DNA from: Pipra filicauda
Lineage: Eukaryota > Chordata > Aves > Passeriformes > Pipridae
Direction of reading: 5' to 3'
DNA length: 64,000 nucleotides
Assembly: GCF_003945595.2 (NCBI RefSeq)
Contig: NW_024104376.1
Span: 2,790,001 to 2,854,000, forward strand
Shown here: piece after piece, positions 10,346 through 21,640 of the stretch
Position numbering within the stretch: position 1 is the stretch's first letter
Layout: each line of letters begins with the position of its first letter
Notes under the pieces: model-generated
Database searches by the model: none
What the model saw: the letters and a program-made list of their open reading frames with translations, nothing else
What the model was told of the DNA's origin: nothing
Made by a program: the position numbers and the translations under genes

Positions 10346-13300
10346 AGTTTGTTGTTTACTTGCTGTTATCCCTTTCCTCTTTTTACCTCTCAAGTCCTTG
10401 GAGTGCAAGTTCTTCAGAGCAGGCAGATCTTCATACAGCTTTTATACAGCACTCAGTTCACTGCAGACATCAGCTGTTTGCAAAAGAAAAATATTTATCA
10501 AAATCTAGGGGAACTGAACATTAGTAACATATTATGACTCTTATTTGACTAAATGTGAGTAGAACAACAAAAAAAATTAACAAAATTAACACCTCTGCAC
10601 ATGAAATGTGTTAACTACATCACTTGCTAACAGTGTATACCAATGTACAAGGGGTCTTATGATCCACCAAAGACTTGAGGTATCTGTAGGAGTTGTGAGG
10701 TTGAAGTATTTTGATGGCCATGTGTCCTTCATTACTTCAGGCCTCTGCTCCCCCTTTTGCCAGGGTTTTTTATCTCTAATGATGACTGTGAAAATGATGG
10801 CATATTAGACTCTATGAGAGTGTTTTATGCGGACAGAGTCCATCCACTGAGTCTCCTTGAGCTGCTCCTGTTTGCACTATGCAAGGTGAGAACGGGGCAC
10901 GCAGAAGTGCTATGTTGGCTGGGGAACACGAGCTGCTTCCCTGCTCTTCCTTATGGCTGATCTCTGAACCTTCCAAATTTAAAGACTCTAAGGCTTTGAG
11001 GAACCACTACGTTTGACATCAATTTATGCTTTCGCTCGAAGCCTTTCTTATGAATTTGACTTAGAGGCAATAGTTTTCACATAAGGACAAAACTGAATCT
11101 GTCTTTGTTGTCTCTTTGTAGGAGATGAGATAGGTTTGCAGTAGAGACTGCATAGGAAAGCATGGGTTTCCTTTACTTTTGTTTAACTCCAAGTGGAGTT
11201 GGACAGATTACTGAGAAAGATGAAAAATGCAAGCTCAGCATTAAGTGAAGCATTTTACTGTTCTAATTTACTATTTCTCTTACTATGAAGGGATGCATTT
11301 TGATTGTTGCATGGTGCTTTCCTCAGGTGGCATTTTACAGGAAACCTAGCTATGGGTGATAAAGGCTAATCTAAATCTGATGGAAACTTCTGTTTATATA
11401 ATGTAGTCATTATACACTCAGTGTTCAACTCTGTAGGTATCTGAAAGGATATCTTACCACTACTACAGTTTGGGAAGAAACTCGGATCCTAGAGCAGCTT
11501 GTTTTCATGCAGAGACGACTCATAACAACTTTTTACCTCATAACAACAACAGCACAGCTTGTCACTCTGTTTAGTTTTGCTGCAGTCCTAATTCTCAGAT
11601 GAATGTGGCACACACAGTAAATAAATATAATGTCTGAATGTGCATGTAGGGGGAAGAGATATGGGTATATGTCTCACCATACTTGTGAATTTGTGTGTGA
11701 GATTATAGAGTCCAATCAGGGCAACTGGGTTCCAGCTGATCTTTAAAAGTAGGTCTCAGGCTGTATTAAAATTCAAGGTAAATCCATGCCTTTTCACTAC
11801 ATCTAATCCAATGTGATGTGAAGTTGGGGTATAGTTCTGTTGAAAGGAAGTAGCTGAGATTGTTTCCCTTTGCTATTGGTAAAATGGCAGTGATTTATGC
11901 CAGCTGAAATCAGGCTGGGTGACATACCTCACAAAAACATGGCATTTCTGGTTTCAAGAAGAGGTGAGTTTGTTTTGTGTTTGTGCCATACTTGCCTGCT
12001 TTCAGAGTGCTACTTTGTCAAACAATAGCCTTTTCAGTGCTGGTTTATCAAGTCTTCATGGATTTAATCAGTTTTTGTCAGAAGGTAACATATTTCTTTT
12101 CAGCCTAGGCAAATAATTCAATTGCAAAAAAAAATCATTCCATTGCCATAGTTTATCTGCATGATATTTATCCTCAGCACATCGTAGTGGTATCTCAGGA
12201 GATCTCAAATGCAGAACTTGTACTAAGAAGAAAATACAAGAACTAATTTTTCTTGGTTTTTTCTTACATTTTTTCTTATTATTCCCATTCTCTGATGAGA
12301 ATGAGCAACCTTTCCCTGCGCATGCCTGTGGGCTTTGTGCTTGCTGGTCTGGGTGGAGGTACCTGTGCTAGAAGCACTTTTCGTTCAGGCAGAGTGGAAA
12401 TCTTGGGCACCAGTCAGCCTTTCCAGCACTTCAGCCAAAAAGGAATTAGAGAAGACAGCACAAGGAAGCATAGGTGGGGCCAGCATTCACAAAGAATGGG
12501 AGAAGAGGGGAAATATTTTGCTGAATATCATTAACATTTGTCACCTCTTGTATGATGACAAAGTTCTGCCCTACAAATCTGCCCTTGAATGATTCAAACA
12601 ATGGGTGCAATTTCAAGTGAATCAGGTGATGGGATTAAGACCATTAACTTTCACACAAGCGATCTCCCTCATATTCCAGTAGATCTTTCTGGCCTTGAGG
12701 AACAAAAAGAAAGGCTTTCGGGGAGTGAAAATGTGATAGAGGTATTGACTGGGAAAATTCCTACATCTCGGGTCTATTTAATTTCTCTTTTGCCAGTCTA
12801 TTTTATATTGTTGGGTCCTGCACAGTGCTTTGTCAGTTTCCTTGGCAGAGCTCTCTCATTTATGGTTATCTGACTCTGCTTCATTTTTATGCCCATATCG
12901 TAGGTTTATTGGATTGGAAAGTTGACTACAAGCCATCCAGGGAGGCTGTCAGCAGTAGAATATCACATTACTGAAGTGAACAGAAATTCAGCTCCTGTAC
13001 ATTTTGATGTTATTTGCTGAACTAAACAGAAACATTCCAAGGTATTTCCCAGGAGGAGACAATTTTTCACTCAGATATGGTCATGTTATCAACTGGCATG
13101 ACTGGTCATTTCTAAAAAATGCCCTCAGTATCCTGTAAACTCACATCAAACGTGAGTTAAGAATGTGTGAAGCAGCTGGAATATGGCACAGCTCAATGTA
13201 GTTTATACCCTAGGTCCAAATCTGTTTTTGCTCATGAAAGAGAACATCAGCATGATCACAAAGGGAACATTATTACAGGATTTGGGGACCTTGAATTAAC

Positions 13301-13951
13301 CACAGGCTGAAAGTGTACCTAACAACAATTAACCCCAAACCATACTCTAAAGTCTTATTCCGTTTCAAATTCTCCAAGGGATCTATGGTCCAAAAGGTCA
13401 TTGCATCAAAACTAAAAACATTTCTGTTCAGTCCTGGCTTCTGACTACAAATCTGAGCTGAAGAAAAAGCAATAAAGCTTAACTGAAGCAGCCCTAAATC
13501 ATTGCTCAATTTGAATATTACTTATTGGTGCAAAATTTCCTAATTTCGTGACTGGGGAAAAGCTGTCTTGCTTTTTAAAGAGAAGGAGTCACATGCTAAC
13601 CAGAAAGCAGCACAATATATTAAACTGACATTGATTTTGCAAACAATATTTTCTTCATATATTTAAAAAAACCAGCCACATTTTTATCGTGAGAATAAGC
13701 TGGTACTGTACATGACATTAAATATAACCTGGATGGAATAGGTAGAGAGGTGGGGAAACTAATAACAATTATAGTTCTTTGTTTGGTGCAAAATCAGTTT
13801 ATTGTATTGACAGAACACAAAGAAACAGGCTGCAGGATGCTGAAAAGGGAGTCAGGTAGATTGATATTAGAATACATAACTAGGAATAATGGGATAAGTT
13901 AAACAGAGAGACCCTCATAACATGAACATCTTGCACTGCAAAACAGTCTCC
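10346..13951. other. No gene seen; noncoding DNA
   Basis: No recognisable exon or repeat. Short open frames have no family-like motifs. Nothing else is visible before the target duplication of the LTR at 13952-13956. Confidence 0.6.
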
Positions 13952-13956
13952 CCTAG

Positions 13957-15216
13957 TGTAGTGGTTTGAACCTTGTTTTCCCCAGAGACTAAGAGAAGTG
14001 GTAGACCCCAAGGGGTGGAAACCCCTGGAAGTTTTGAAGTTCTGCCCAATGGGCACTCCTGCAGAAATGTAAACATACCACAACCAGACCGGAAAAGAAG
14101 AGTTGTAGTTTTGGTTGTTGGGAGAGGTGGCCATGTTGTAGAGCCACGAGGTAGGGGCTCTGAGCCCCTTGGGGCCTCTGGCCCCCTCCCAGCCCCTGGC
14201 TGGGGGGCTGCAGGGACCTGGAACAGCATAAAGCTGGGCTAGGTGCCTGTAGTTATGCCGGGAGATGTTTTCTCCATGGGCACAGAGCAGCAGCCGACAC
14301 TGACCAGAGAAACGGTGGCAGAGAGCCAGAGATAAGAACCTGAACTGGAAGGAGCAGCAGAAGCAACATGCAGCACCAGAGAAAGGACTCCTGGAAGGAG
14401 AGCCGAGGAAAGGAGAGCCAGCAACTGAGAGCTACAGAGTTCTTGGGGGTAAGACTGTACCACACTCCCCCAAAACTCCCTTGAGATCCCTCTTGGAGAA
14501 GAGGGACATGGACTCCTATTTTGGAGAGCAGTTTTAGACATGCAGCACCGGAGAGAGAGGAGCTGAGAAGCTCGGAGCGTCCCGCAGCTGGACCGGGACG
14601 GCCAGATGGAATGTGGGGGGGGCGACCTTGGCTTCCCCCCCTTGCACTGCTGCCACGGTGGCAGCCTGAGAGACAGGGCACAGAGGCCCTGCAAGGAGCT
14701 TGAATCTCCTGGAGATACCAGACCGTCACGAAGACCCCCCTGTGTCTTCGTGATATGACGTGGTGAAACGACCTTGTCTGGGGTTACGAAGTCCACGGAA
14801 GACCCCTCGGTTGTGAGGCGATGGGGCCGGGGGAGCTTGAATACCTCCCTCGTGGATGCTGGCAGAAAGCCAGCTATCAGCTGCTGCATGCATGAGAAGA
14901 AGAAACCTGCTGCCTCAGAAGATGCTGCTGTTTAAGGACTGGAAGGGATCTGTCCTTCTTTCCCTCCTGGACTTTTATTTGGAGGAGAGAAGAGATCTGA
15001 TCCATTGTAAATACATATGTCATGGTAGAGATAGTTTGTGATCATGTGTATAATGTGATATGGTATTTATTTGTACAGTCATTGTAATATATTCCCTTTT
15101 CCCCACTTTGAGTCTGGTGTGTTTTGTCTGGAAAAACCTCTCTCACATTAGGTTGAGATGTGGGAGGGGGGATGGAGCTAGGGAATTGGATGTTGGGGCT
15201 ATCTCAAACCATGACA
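13957..15216 (+). mobile_element. Complete solo LTR of an endogenous retrovirus
   Basis: A 1260-bp element starting TGTAGTGGTTTGA and ending TCTCAAACCATGACA, an imperfect ~13-bp terminal inverted repeat, flanked by a perfect 5-bp duplication CCTAG (13952-13956, 15217-15221). It is richer in G+C and CpG than its surroundings. A CAGCATAAAGCTG word near 14224 matches the TATA-like position of the partial LTR at 56369-56692, which supports + orientation. A perfect 9-bp hairpin lies at 14727-14735/14744-14752, just before the conserved GATATGACGTGGTGAA block. No internal retroviral genes adjoin it, so it arose by recombination between the two LTRs of a provirus. The 5-bp duplication suits ERVL-like families. 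The long reverse-strand open frames within it (up to 216 codons) are antisense to the LTR and match nothing I recognise. Confidence 0.92.
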
Positions 15217-15221
15217 CCTAG

Positions 15222-15823
15222 GAAAAGAAGGATTAGATTATTAAATGAGTAATTTAAAATGATCAGAAAAAAAGCTGGAAAATATGCTATAGGGAACAAT
15301 CCTGGAGACAGACTACTAGAAATTACTCTTCATTGCCTGTGATTATCTGCATTCATATTTTTTTTCCTTGTGTTCAAAATGTGGGAGTGAGGTAAATGGA
15401 GGTTGTGCCTTTCAGTTGCTCAGCTACACAAACTGAAAAAATGAGGTTTGATTTCTTAATGACATTACTTAACTGAAAAGCACTGACCTTTTCTTTAAAA
15501 AGGAGAACAAGAGACACACTTATAAATTGAAAAGGCAAGGAATTGTCAGCATGTGAGTTTAAATTCAGGGAGGAAGATCAAACACTGGATTCAAGTGCTA
15601 TGACAGAAAGACCCCTCAGACACCTCCAGCAGTAATGTATGTTTAATCAAGGGGGAACAACTTTTTTCTGGTATGAGTGCTTGGAATTTGTAATTAATTT
15701 GTGCAATATTTATTAAAATCTTGACTAAGGAGTTTTCTTTGTCATCCTTTTTATTCTCTCCCTGCTCTCAAGTATCCAAAGAGGCAACTGCTTTTTTGGA
15801 TATCTTGGGCTTCTTTCTTCATT
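15222..15823. other. No gene seen; noncoding DNA between two insertions
   Basis: About 600 bases with no recognised repeat, bounded by the CCTAG duplication of the LTR on the left and the AAATGTTACATA duplication of RTE copy B on the right. Confidence 0.65.
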
Positions 15824-15835
15824 AAATGTTACATA

Positions 15836-16811
15836 CCATCGCTGGCATAGCTCGCAACCGCATAGGGGTACACAGGCTTCATTCCCATTAAAACGATTAG
15901 GGCAAATCTTTCGCTTCCTTCTTTTCTGCTGCCTATCTCAATCCCAAGGAAATACCCGGGAACAACCCTTTGTCCTGACCACCCTTTCGGGATGCAACAA
16001 ATATATCCAGAACATACCGAACCTGGGCAGTAGCCGCAGGTGAGCCAAAACCAAACAAACAAACTGTTCCAGCCCCTGGACCCACCCAGGGCTCGGGTAC
16101 CTCTCAAGGCCCCAGCCTGGCTGAGACCCCTATCACTCCACTTGAAGAAAAGTACAAAGATCAGTGTTTACAGAGCCACAGTGCTGTCTACTCTCTTATA
16201 TGGATCTGAATCATGGGTCATCTACCGCCGCCACCTGCGACTCCTAGAACGCTTCCATCAACGCTGTCTCTGTACAATCCTAAACATCCACTGGTCAGAT
16301 TATGTGACCAACACATCTGTTCTAGAACAAGCAGCAATCACAAGTATTGAGGTCATGTCGATGAGAACAGAACTGTCCTGGGCAGGACACATCTTAAGGA
16401 TGAAGGACCACCGCCTCCCTAAGATCCTGCTTTATGGTGAACTTGCCACTGGCTGCCGCAAGAGAGGAGCCCTGAAGAAAAGATACAAGGACTCCCTGAA
16501 ACAACATCTCAGCCTGGGCCATATTGATCAACATAACTGGTCTACTCTGGCCTCCAATCAGGAGGTCTGGAGACACACCATCTATAAAGCTGCTGCTGCT
16601 TTTGAGAAAGCACGCAGGATCACTCTTGAGGAGAAAAGACAATGCAGAAAGAATCGTGTCTTGCAGAATATACCACCTAAGGAGTCTTTCTGCTGTGCCT
16701 TTTGCAACCGGACGTGCCTGTCTCGTATTGGCCTTTTTAGCCACCAACGCGCTTGTAACAAATGTGGGTAGTGCCCTTCCCAAATCTTCGTTCGTGCAGC
16801 CTAGCCATGAG
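15836..16811 (+). mobile_element. RTE-type LINE copy B with extra 5' segment
   Basis: A 976-bp insert is flanked by a perfect 12-bp duplication AAATGTTACATA (15824-15835 and 16812-16823). From about 16138 it is clearly the C-terminal part of the RTE ORF, ending at TAG 16769-16771, followed by a 40-nt 3' UTR and a minimal ATGAG tail. The first ~300 bp (15836-16137) lie inside the same target duplication but do not match copies A, C, D or E. That part is CpG-rich and may be the element's own 5' UTR and ORF start joined to the 3' part by internal deletion, or a foreign RNA joined by template switching. The frame crosses the junction openly from 16034. Family assignment to AviRTE is inferred. Not autonomous: polymerase and endonuclease domains are absent. 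Confidence 0.87.
16138..16771 (+). pseudogene. RTE ORF C-terminus with C2HC zinc finger (copy B)
   Basis: About 210 codons that align residue by residue with copy C. Landmarks in order: KKSTKISVYRATVLSTLLYG and the SESWVIY block (the segment following the reverse-transcriptase thumb), HWSDYVTN, a WAGHILRMKDHRLPKI block, then KRRYKDSL-like basic sequence, and a terminal C-x2-C-x12-H-x3-C finger (CAFC...SHQRAC) ending NKCG-stop. In RTE elements this C-terminal extension follows the reverse transcriptase and is thought to bind nucleic acid. The frame is open and uninterrupted, which suggests a fairly recent insertion, but the endonuclease and polymerase cores are missing, so it cannot act alone. 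The first in-frame ATG is well inside the segment; the open frame upstream to 16034 lacks an obvious start. Confidence 0.85.
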
Positions 16812-16823
16812 AAATGTTACATA

Positions 16824-17792
16824 TCTCTGATGATGAGGAGTCATTTGTGCATGCAAACAGAATCAATTACACTTCTATCCACCCGATAGTCTGTTATGCT
16901 GCTAGAATGCTCTCCACAGTGGGAATATACTTGATAACTGAGGCACTTCGGATTTTTTGTGATTTCAATGCACGAGAATGGTTCTGCTCCTGAAATAAGT
17001 GGAATAGTTATTTACTTCAGTTAGGACACCTTTAGACTTTAAGTCAGGAGAAAGAAACTTAATGCTTCTCCTTTTCCCTGTCCCTTTGTGAGAGACTTCA
17101 AATTGCTTTGCTGAAAATTTCCCGTTTCCACTGACTCCTATAGATTAAGCTCAACAGAAAAAAATCGGAGTGAGATATGACCCAAGTAGAAATTCCCTTG
17201 TTTATCTGTAGATCAAGATAGTTTTTCAGTCCACTCAACAGCTGTCTTACAATCTTTACTCTGTGGTTACTGAGTACACTTGTCATACAGTAACAGCAAA
17301 GTAATCCAAGAGTGCTGTTGGAGTTCTGGTCCATAGGGTTAAATGGGCCCACAGGACCCTTGAAGACAGCTAGTTCTGCTTAGTAGTTACTGACTCCTCC
17401 TTTGCACTTAGTGGGAAAGAGTGCCAGGCTGTGTGTATGCAGATTTGGTGGCTCAACGACCAGTGACAGCAATAAAGTGTTTCCTCATTAATTTTGAATT
17501 CAGGACCAGATAAGCAGTATGATAGACATAGTAGTCAGGTGCTTTTTCTTTCCTGTAAGACACTGAAAGACAAAGGAGCTTTAGTGTATGCATATATGTG
17601 TATGTATGAATGTCCATATATACACATATACATACAATTGCTAGTCTATCTGCTGGCATACCAAAGGCTTATGAAATAGAAGGCAGATGTCACAGACAGA
17701 TCAAAGATATTTAATTATCAAAGCTTTACCAATGTCCATTGTCTTTGGATGAACAAGATGATTGAGATTTAATGCTTCTAAGTATTCTTTTC
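16824..17792. other. No gene seen; noncoding DNA between RTE copies B and C
   Basis: Roughly 970 bases without a recognised repeat. A short alternating purine/pyrimidine stretch (TGTATGCATATATGTGTATG-like) lies around 17586-17637. Confidence 0.65.
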
Positions 17793-17807
17793 TAAGCCTG
17801 GGTGAAT

Positions 17808-18722
17808 ACACACACACATGGCTAGGCTTCGTGAACGAAGATCTGGGAAGGCTCTATCCGCATTTGCTACAGGCACGCTGGTGGCTTATGAGGCCAATAC
17901 GTGACAGACATATCCGATTACAAAAGGCACAGCAGAAAGATTCCTTAGATGGTATATTCTGCAATATACGGTTCTTTCTGCGTTGCCTTTTTTCCTCAAG
18001 AGTGATCCTGCGTGTGTTTTCAAAGGAGACAGCTGCGTTATAGATGGTGTGTCTCCAGGCCTCCCGATTTGAGGCCAGAGTAGACCAGTGATGAAGATCA
18101 ATATGGCCAAGGCTGAGATGTTGTTTCAGGGAGTCCTTGTATCTTTTCTTCGGGGCTCCTCTCATGCGGCAGCCGGTGGCAAGTTCACCGTAAAGCAAGA
18201 TCTTAGGGAGGCGGTGGTCCTTCATCCTGGAGACATGACCTGCCCAACGCAGCTGTGTTCTCATCAGCATGGCCTCAATACTTGTGATAGCTGCTTGCTC
18301 TAGAACAGATGTGTTGGTCACATAGTCTGACCAGTGGATGTTTAGGATTGTGCGGAGGCAGCGTTGATGGAAGCGTTCTAAGAGACGCAGGTGGTGGCGG
18401 TAGATGACCCATGATTCGGATCCATATAAGAGAGTCGACAACACTATGGCTTTGTAAACACTGATCTTGGTGCTTTTCTTCAGGTGTTTATTACGCCATA
18501 CTCTTTTGTGGAGTTTTCCAAAAGCACTATATGCCTTTGCTAATCTGTTGTCTATCTCTCCGTCGATCTTACCATCTGAGGAGATGAGGCTACCGAGGTA
18601 ATTAAACTGTTGGACTGATTTGAGCTCTGATTGGCCAATGGTGATGTGGGGATGATGGGGGACTTCCTGAGGTGCAGGTTGATGGAGGACCTCTGTCTTC
18701 TTTAAGCTGGGTGAAGCTGGGT
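17808..18722 (-). mobile_element. RTE-type LINE copy C, 915 bp, longest coding copy
   Basis: Antisense insert flanked by a perfect 15-bp target duplication TAAGCCTGGGTGAAT (17793-17807 and 18723-18737). On the minus strand it begins inside the ORF near the SLKKTEVLHQPAP block (base ~18707), runs ~285 codons to a TAG at the complement of 17854-17856, then a ~36-nt 3' UTR with CTTCGTTCACGAAGCC and an ATG(TG)n tail that abuts the duplication. It is therefore 5'-truncated only. Short 3' UTR, simple-repeat tail and target duplications of this length fit RTE-clade, most likely AviRTE. It lies about 1 kb from copy B in opposite orientation, but the different duplications show two separate insertions. 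Confidence 0.92.
17854..18707 (-). pseudogene. RTE ORF C-terminal third (copy C)
   Basis: About 284 codons without a stop. Landmarks: SLKKTEVLHQPAP at the start, then FNYLGSLISSDGKIDGEID (the usual YLGS block after the reverse-transcriptase palm/fingers), KVYKA/SESWVIYRHHLRLLERF, HWSDYVTNTSVLEQA, LRWAGHVSRMKDHRLPKI, and the C-terminal zinc finger C-x2-C-x12-H-x3-C ending CSKCG-stop. Compared with copy B the residues are mostly conserved. The catalytic FADD-type polymerase motif lies upstream and is missing because of 5' truncation. The apparent first methionines (up to 18759) belong to flanking host DNA and to the duplication, so they are not a start. Confidence 0.88.
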
Positions 18723-20147
18723 TAAGCCTGGGTGAATGGTGGAGACTAATATTGTTCAAATTACTGAAGAGAGCTCCTAGTCAAGCACAGGTGTGATTAC
18801 TCATGAGAGAAGTGGGTAGTCAAGTAGGGACTGCTCTAGGGTCAAACAAGATGGTATTGTACCAGGCACTGCTCTGCTGCATAACCCTCCTATCCATTAG
18901 CTTGGAAGGTCTTTGGAGCCAAAGTTAATCCCTCTGGTATATTAGAGACACTCCCCATCTGGGAAGCTCACTAGGGCCTCTCACCACTGCTGGGCTGCCA
19001 ACAACATTAAGAACCCTCTGAATGGCATAAAATGAAATGTTGCTTAGACCCATCAAGAGATTAAATTCCTTTTACACTGCTAATCCTGTGGGGTTTTAGG
19101 GATGACCAAGTGCTATTGCCTTATCTTGCCACTTACAAAACTGTGCACGTGACTGAGAGGCACCAGATGTGTGAGAAATCTGGGCAATGTTGGCCTCCTG
19201 CACTCCCTCCTCCTCCTCAGCTCTCAGATAACACTGTCCACAACCCTTCCCTCTGCTCCCAAAGCAAAACCCTAAGATCACTATCCCTACTCCTCCACAC
19301 CACACCACACCACTCCCAGCTCTGGTTCCACATCTAACCTACCAACCCTTGTTTTGCTGGGTGTACAGATACAGCCTGACTAATTCTTACACTGTATGCT
19401 CTGAAACAGGAGTGCAGCAAAGAAGGGAGCCCTAACATGCAGCTTGGATAGCAGGCAAGTTACTATTTATAAGTCTCTGCTTTATTGCTACGTATTTCTC
19501 TCTTCAGAATCAGTTTGGCAACGTCCAGATGGTCTTGCTAAAACACACATAGCTCAGAAGGAATCCAAACACCCAGTTGTGGGCATAATGCTTGTAAGTT
19601 GCACGCAATTTATCTCTTCATAGGGTTTGATTTGATCATCACTGTTAGATCACAAAGGACCCGGAAGCATTTCAGATGTAAATGAGGCTTCCTAAACTTG
19701 TTATTCTTATGGCGAAGAGTCTCCCTTGCACGTCACAGATCCAATTAAAAATAATCTTTCCTTCCATTTAAAATGTACATTGTTTCTCTTTTAAAGAAAT
19801 ATGGGGAAAATGCTCACGTGCTGTCAGTAAAAGCTGTATATAGGAAGCCACACCATTTTCTTTTATTTTCATGTTTGTTTAAAGGTAGGCTTAACTGTTT
19901 TTTTTTATTTATGAACTTTATTTATAAGGATTGCAGACTGAAAGAAACATTATTTGATCAACTAATATCCCAAATTTTATTCAGCATTTTATCTGGACAT
20001 TTGTTGTACCTAATCATAATTGTGTTTTGACTCTGAGAAATAAGGGACTAATCTTGTTTTGATTTAAAATTATAAACTTATAACAATTGCAGTCTTGCAT
20101 AGACCTATTTGAATACCATTGTAATTCTATGAGAGATACTTGGAAAC

Positions 20148-20225
20148 GGGATAGCTGAGCTCTGTGGATAAAGCGCTATCATGCTGCAAGTGAAATTGAA
20201 TATCCAGAGTACTCGGTCAGTCTTT
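20148..20225 (+). other. Degenerate tRNA-like sequence (possible SINE head or tRNA relic)
   Basis: The string ATAGCTGAGC...TGGATAAAGCGC (20151-20175) resembles a pol III A box within a tRNA D-arm, and TGAAATTGAATATCC (20191-20205) resembles a degenerate B box/T-arm at the right distance. The anticodon arm is not clean and no CCA or known SINE body follows. It may be a relic of a tRNA gene or a tRNA-derived SINE, or chance. Confidence 0.25.
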
Positions 20226-21588
20226 TCAGTTTGAATGGGCCATAATCAGATCAGAGAGTCTGTGAGACTCACCGTGGGGATTGGACTGCAGGACTGTTTT
20301 GAAAAGAAAGCCCAACTGTAGGGTTTAAAACAGGTCAGATATCTGGTCTCTGCACAGACTCTCTCCTGCTTCCTAATTTTTAATGTGGGCATTTGTCTAC
20401 TACTTTGCTCCAATCACTTTGATTAATCATGCTCAGGGTGAGTATCTCATCGTGGTGAACTAACAGCTTTCAAGTCCTGACACTCTGATACATGGTCAGA
20501 GCCTAAAAGGGAGGGGAAACATCCCCTCGACAAACCACTTATCTTGTCCCAGCATGGGCAGCCACAACACAAACTGCAGCTAAGCCACTCCTATTCTCCC
20601 AGCACAGCTTTGGCAACTGGTACCCAGCAGGAGCTGTGCTGGGAGCTTGAGCAGCTTGCTGAGAGTGGGCATGTGAGAGTCAGGACTGCAGGAGGGCAGA
20701 GGGTGTGGTGGGGTTGCTGTCTGAATCCTCTTGCTTTCTCATTCCTTGGCCCCAAAAACTTGTTTCTGTCCACATTCAACACCGAGGAGGAGAATGGGGG
20801 AATACTCTCTTGTTGCTTTAGTTTATGTTGCATGCCTGTCCTATTACCTTAGTACATGTGTTGTTTTATAAAATTATCATCATCTTTCCTTAAGCCCATT
20901 TGTAGTTTTTGACTCATTTCCATCAGTAACAGCTGGCAAGGAAGGGATTTCTTCCTATATTTCAATTAAATATTTTGATGCTTTAATTTTTCGTTAGAGG
21001 GTCATTTTTAAACTTAGTTAATTTGAGTTGTTAAAAAGAAGAAAATCAGTTTAGCTGTTTCCATGAAAAAGAATTTGTATCAGGGGAGGTGTGAGCAGAG
21101 AGTGTCCATTTGCTGAAAAGCTCCATTGCATCAAACCCCAGGTATATTACATCAGTATGATGTTAGCACCCAGGAAGAATTTGCAAACCTGTTTGTTTTT
21201 GTATGAAGCTGTTATCTTTCATAGCACAACAGGGAAAACAACGGCCTTGAAAAGACTTTTGTGCTGGATAGACATGAGAGGGTTCTCTGTTGGCCTCCCA
21301 CTGAGCAGGCACAGAACAGTGTCTGTGCCATCATGTTTGAGGGATGGTGTTAGGTACGTTTCTGAGACAAATGACTGTGACTGCTGCCTGCAATGGTGAT
21401 GGATGAGGCTACGTGGCCCAGGCTTGCCCTGTGAAAGGCTGGCTGCTGCAGCAGTGAGGCAGAGCCTTTCTGGGCTGCTCAGGCATGTATGTAAAACAAG
21501 AATTAAATAACATGTGCTTTCCTCATTTTAACAAAATGAGAATATGAGACCTCTGGGCAAGCATCTGAATTTCCTGTAGCAAGAGGGG

Positions 21589-21640
21589 TATGTAGGGTTT
21601 TGAATGATAAACCCTAATATGTAGGGTTTTGAATGATAAA
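21589..21640 (+). repeat. Two-copy tandem duplication, 29-bp period
   Basis: A 23-base word beginning TATGTAGGGTTTTGAATG occurs at 21589-21611 and again, identically, at 21618-21640. It is a simple local duplication. Confidence 0.9.

Noticed and set aside
14239..14889. 216-codon reverse-strand open frame, and an overlapping 158-codon one
   Set aside because: Both lie wholly inside the solo LTR in antisense. High G+C lowers stop frequency, and no motif was recognised.
15829..16107. 92-codon reverse-strand frame over the 5' segment of RTE copy B
   Set aside because: Antisense to the element and without recognisable motifs; the segment itself is reported as a finding.
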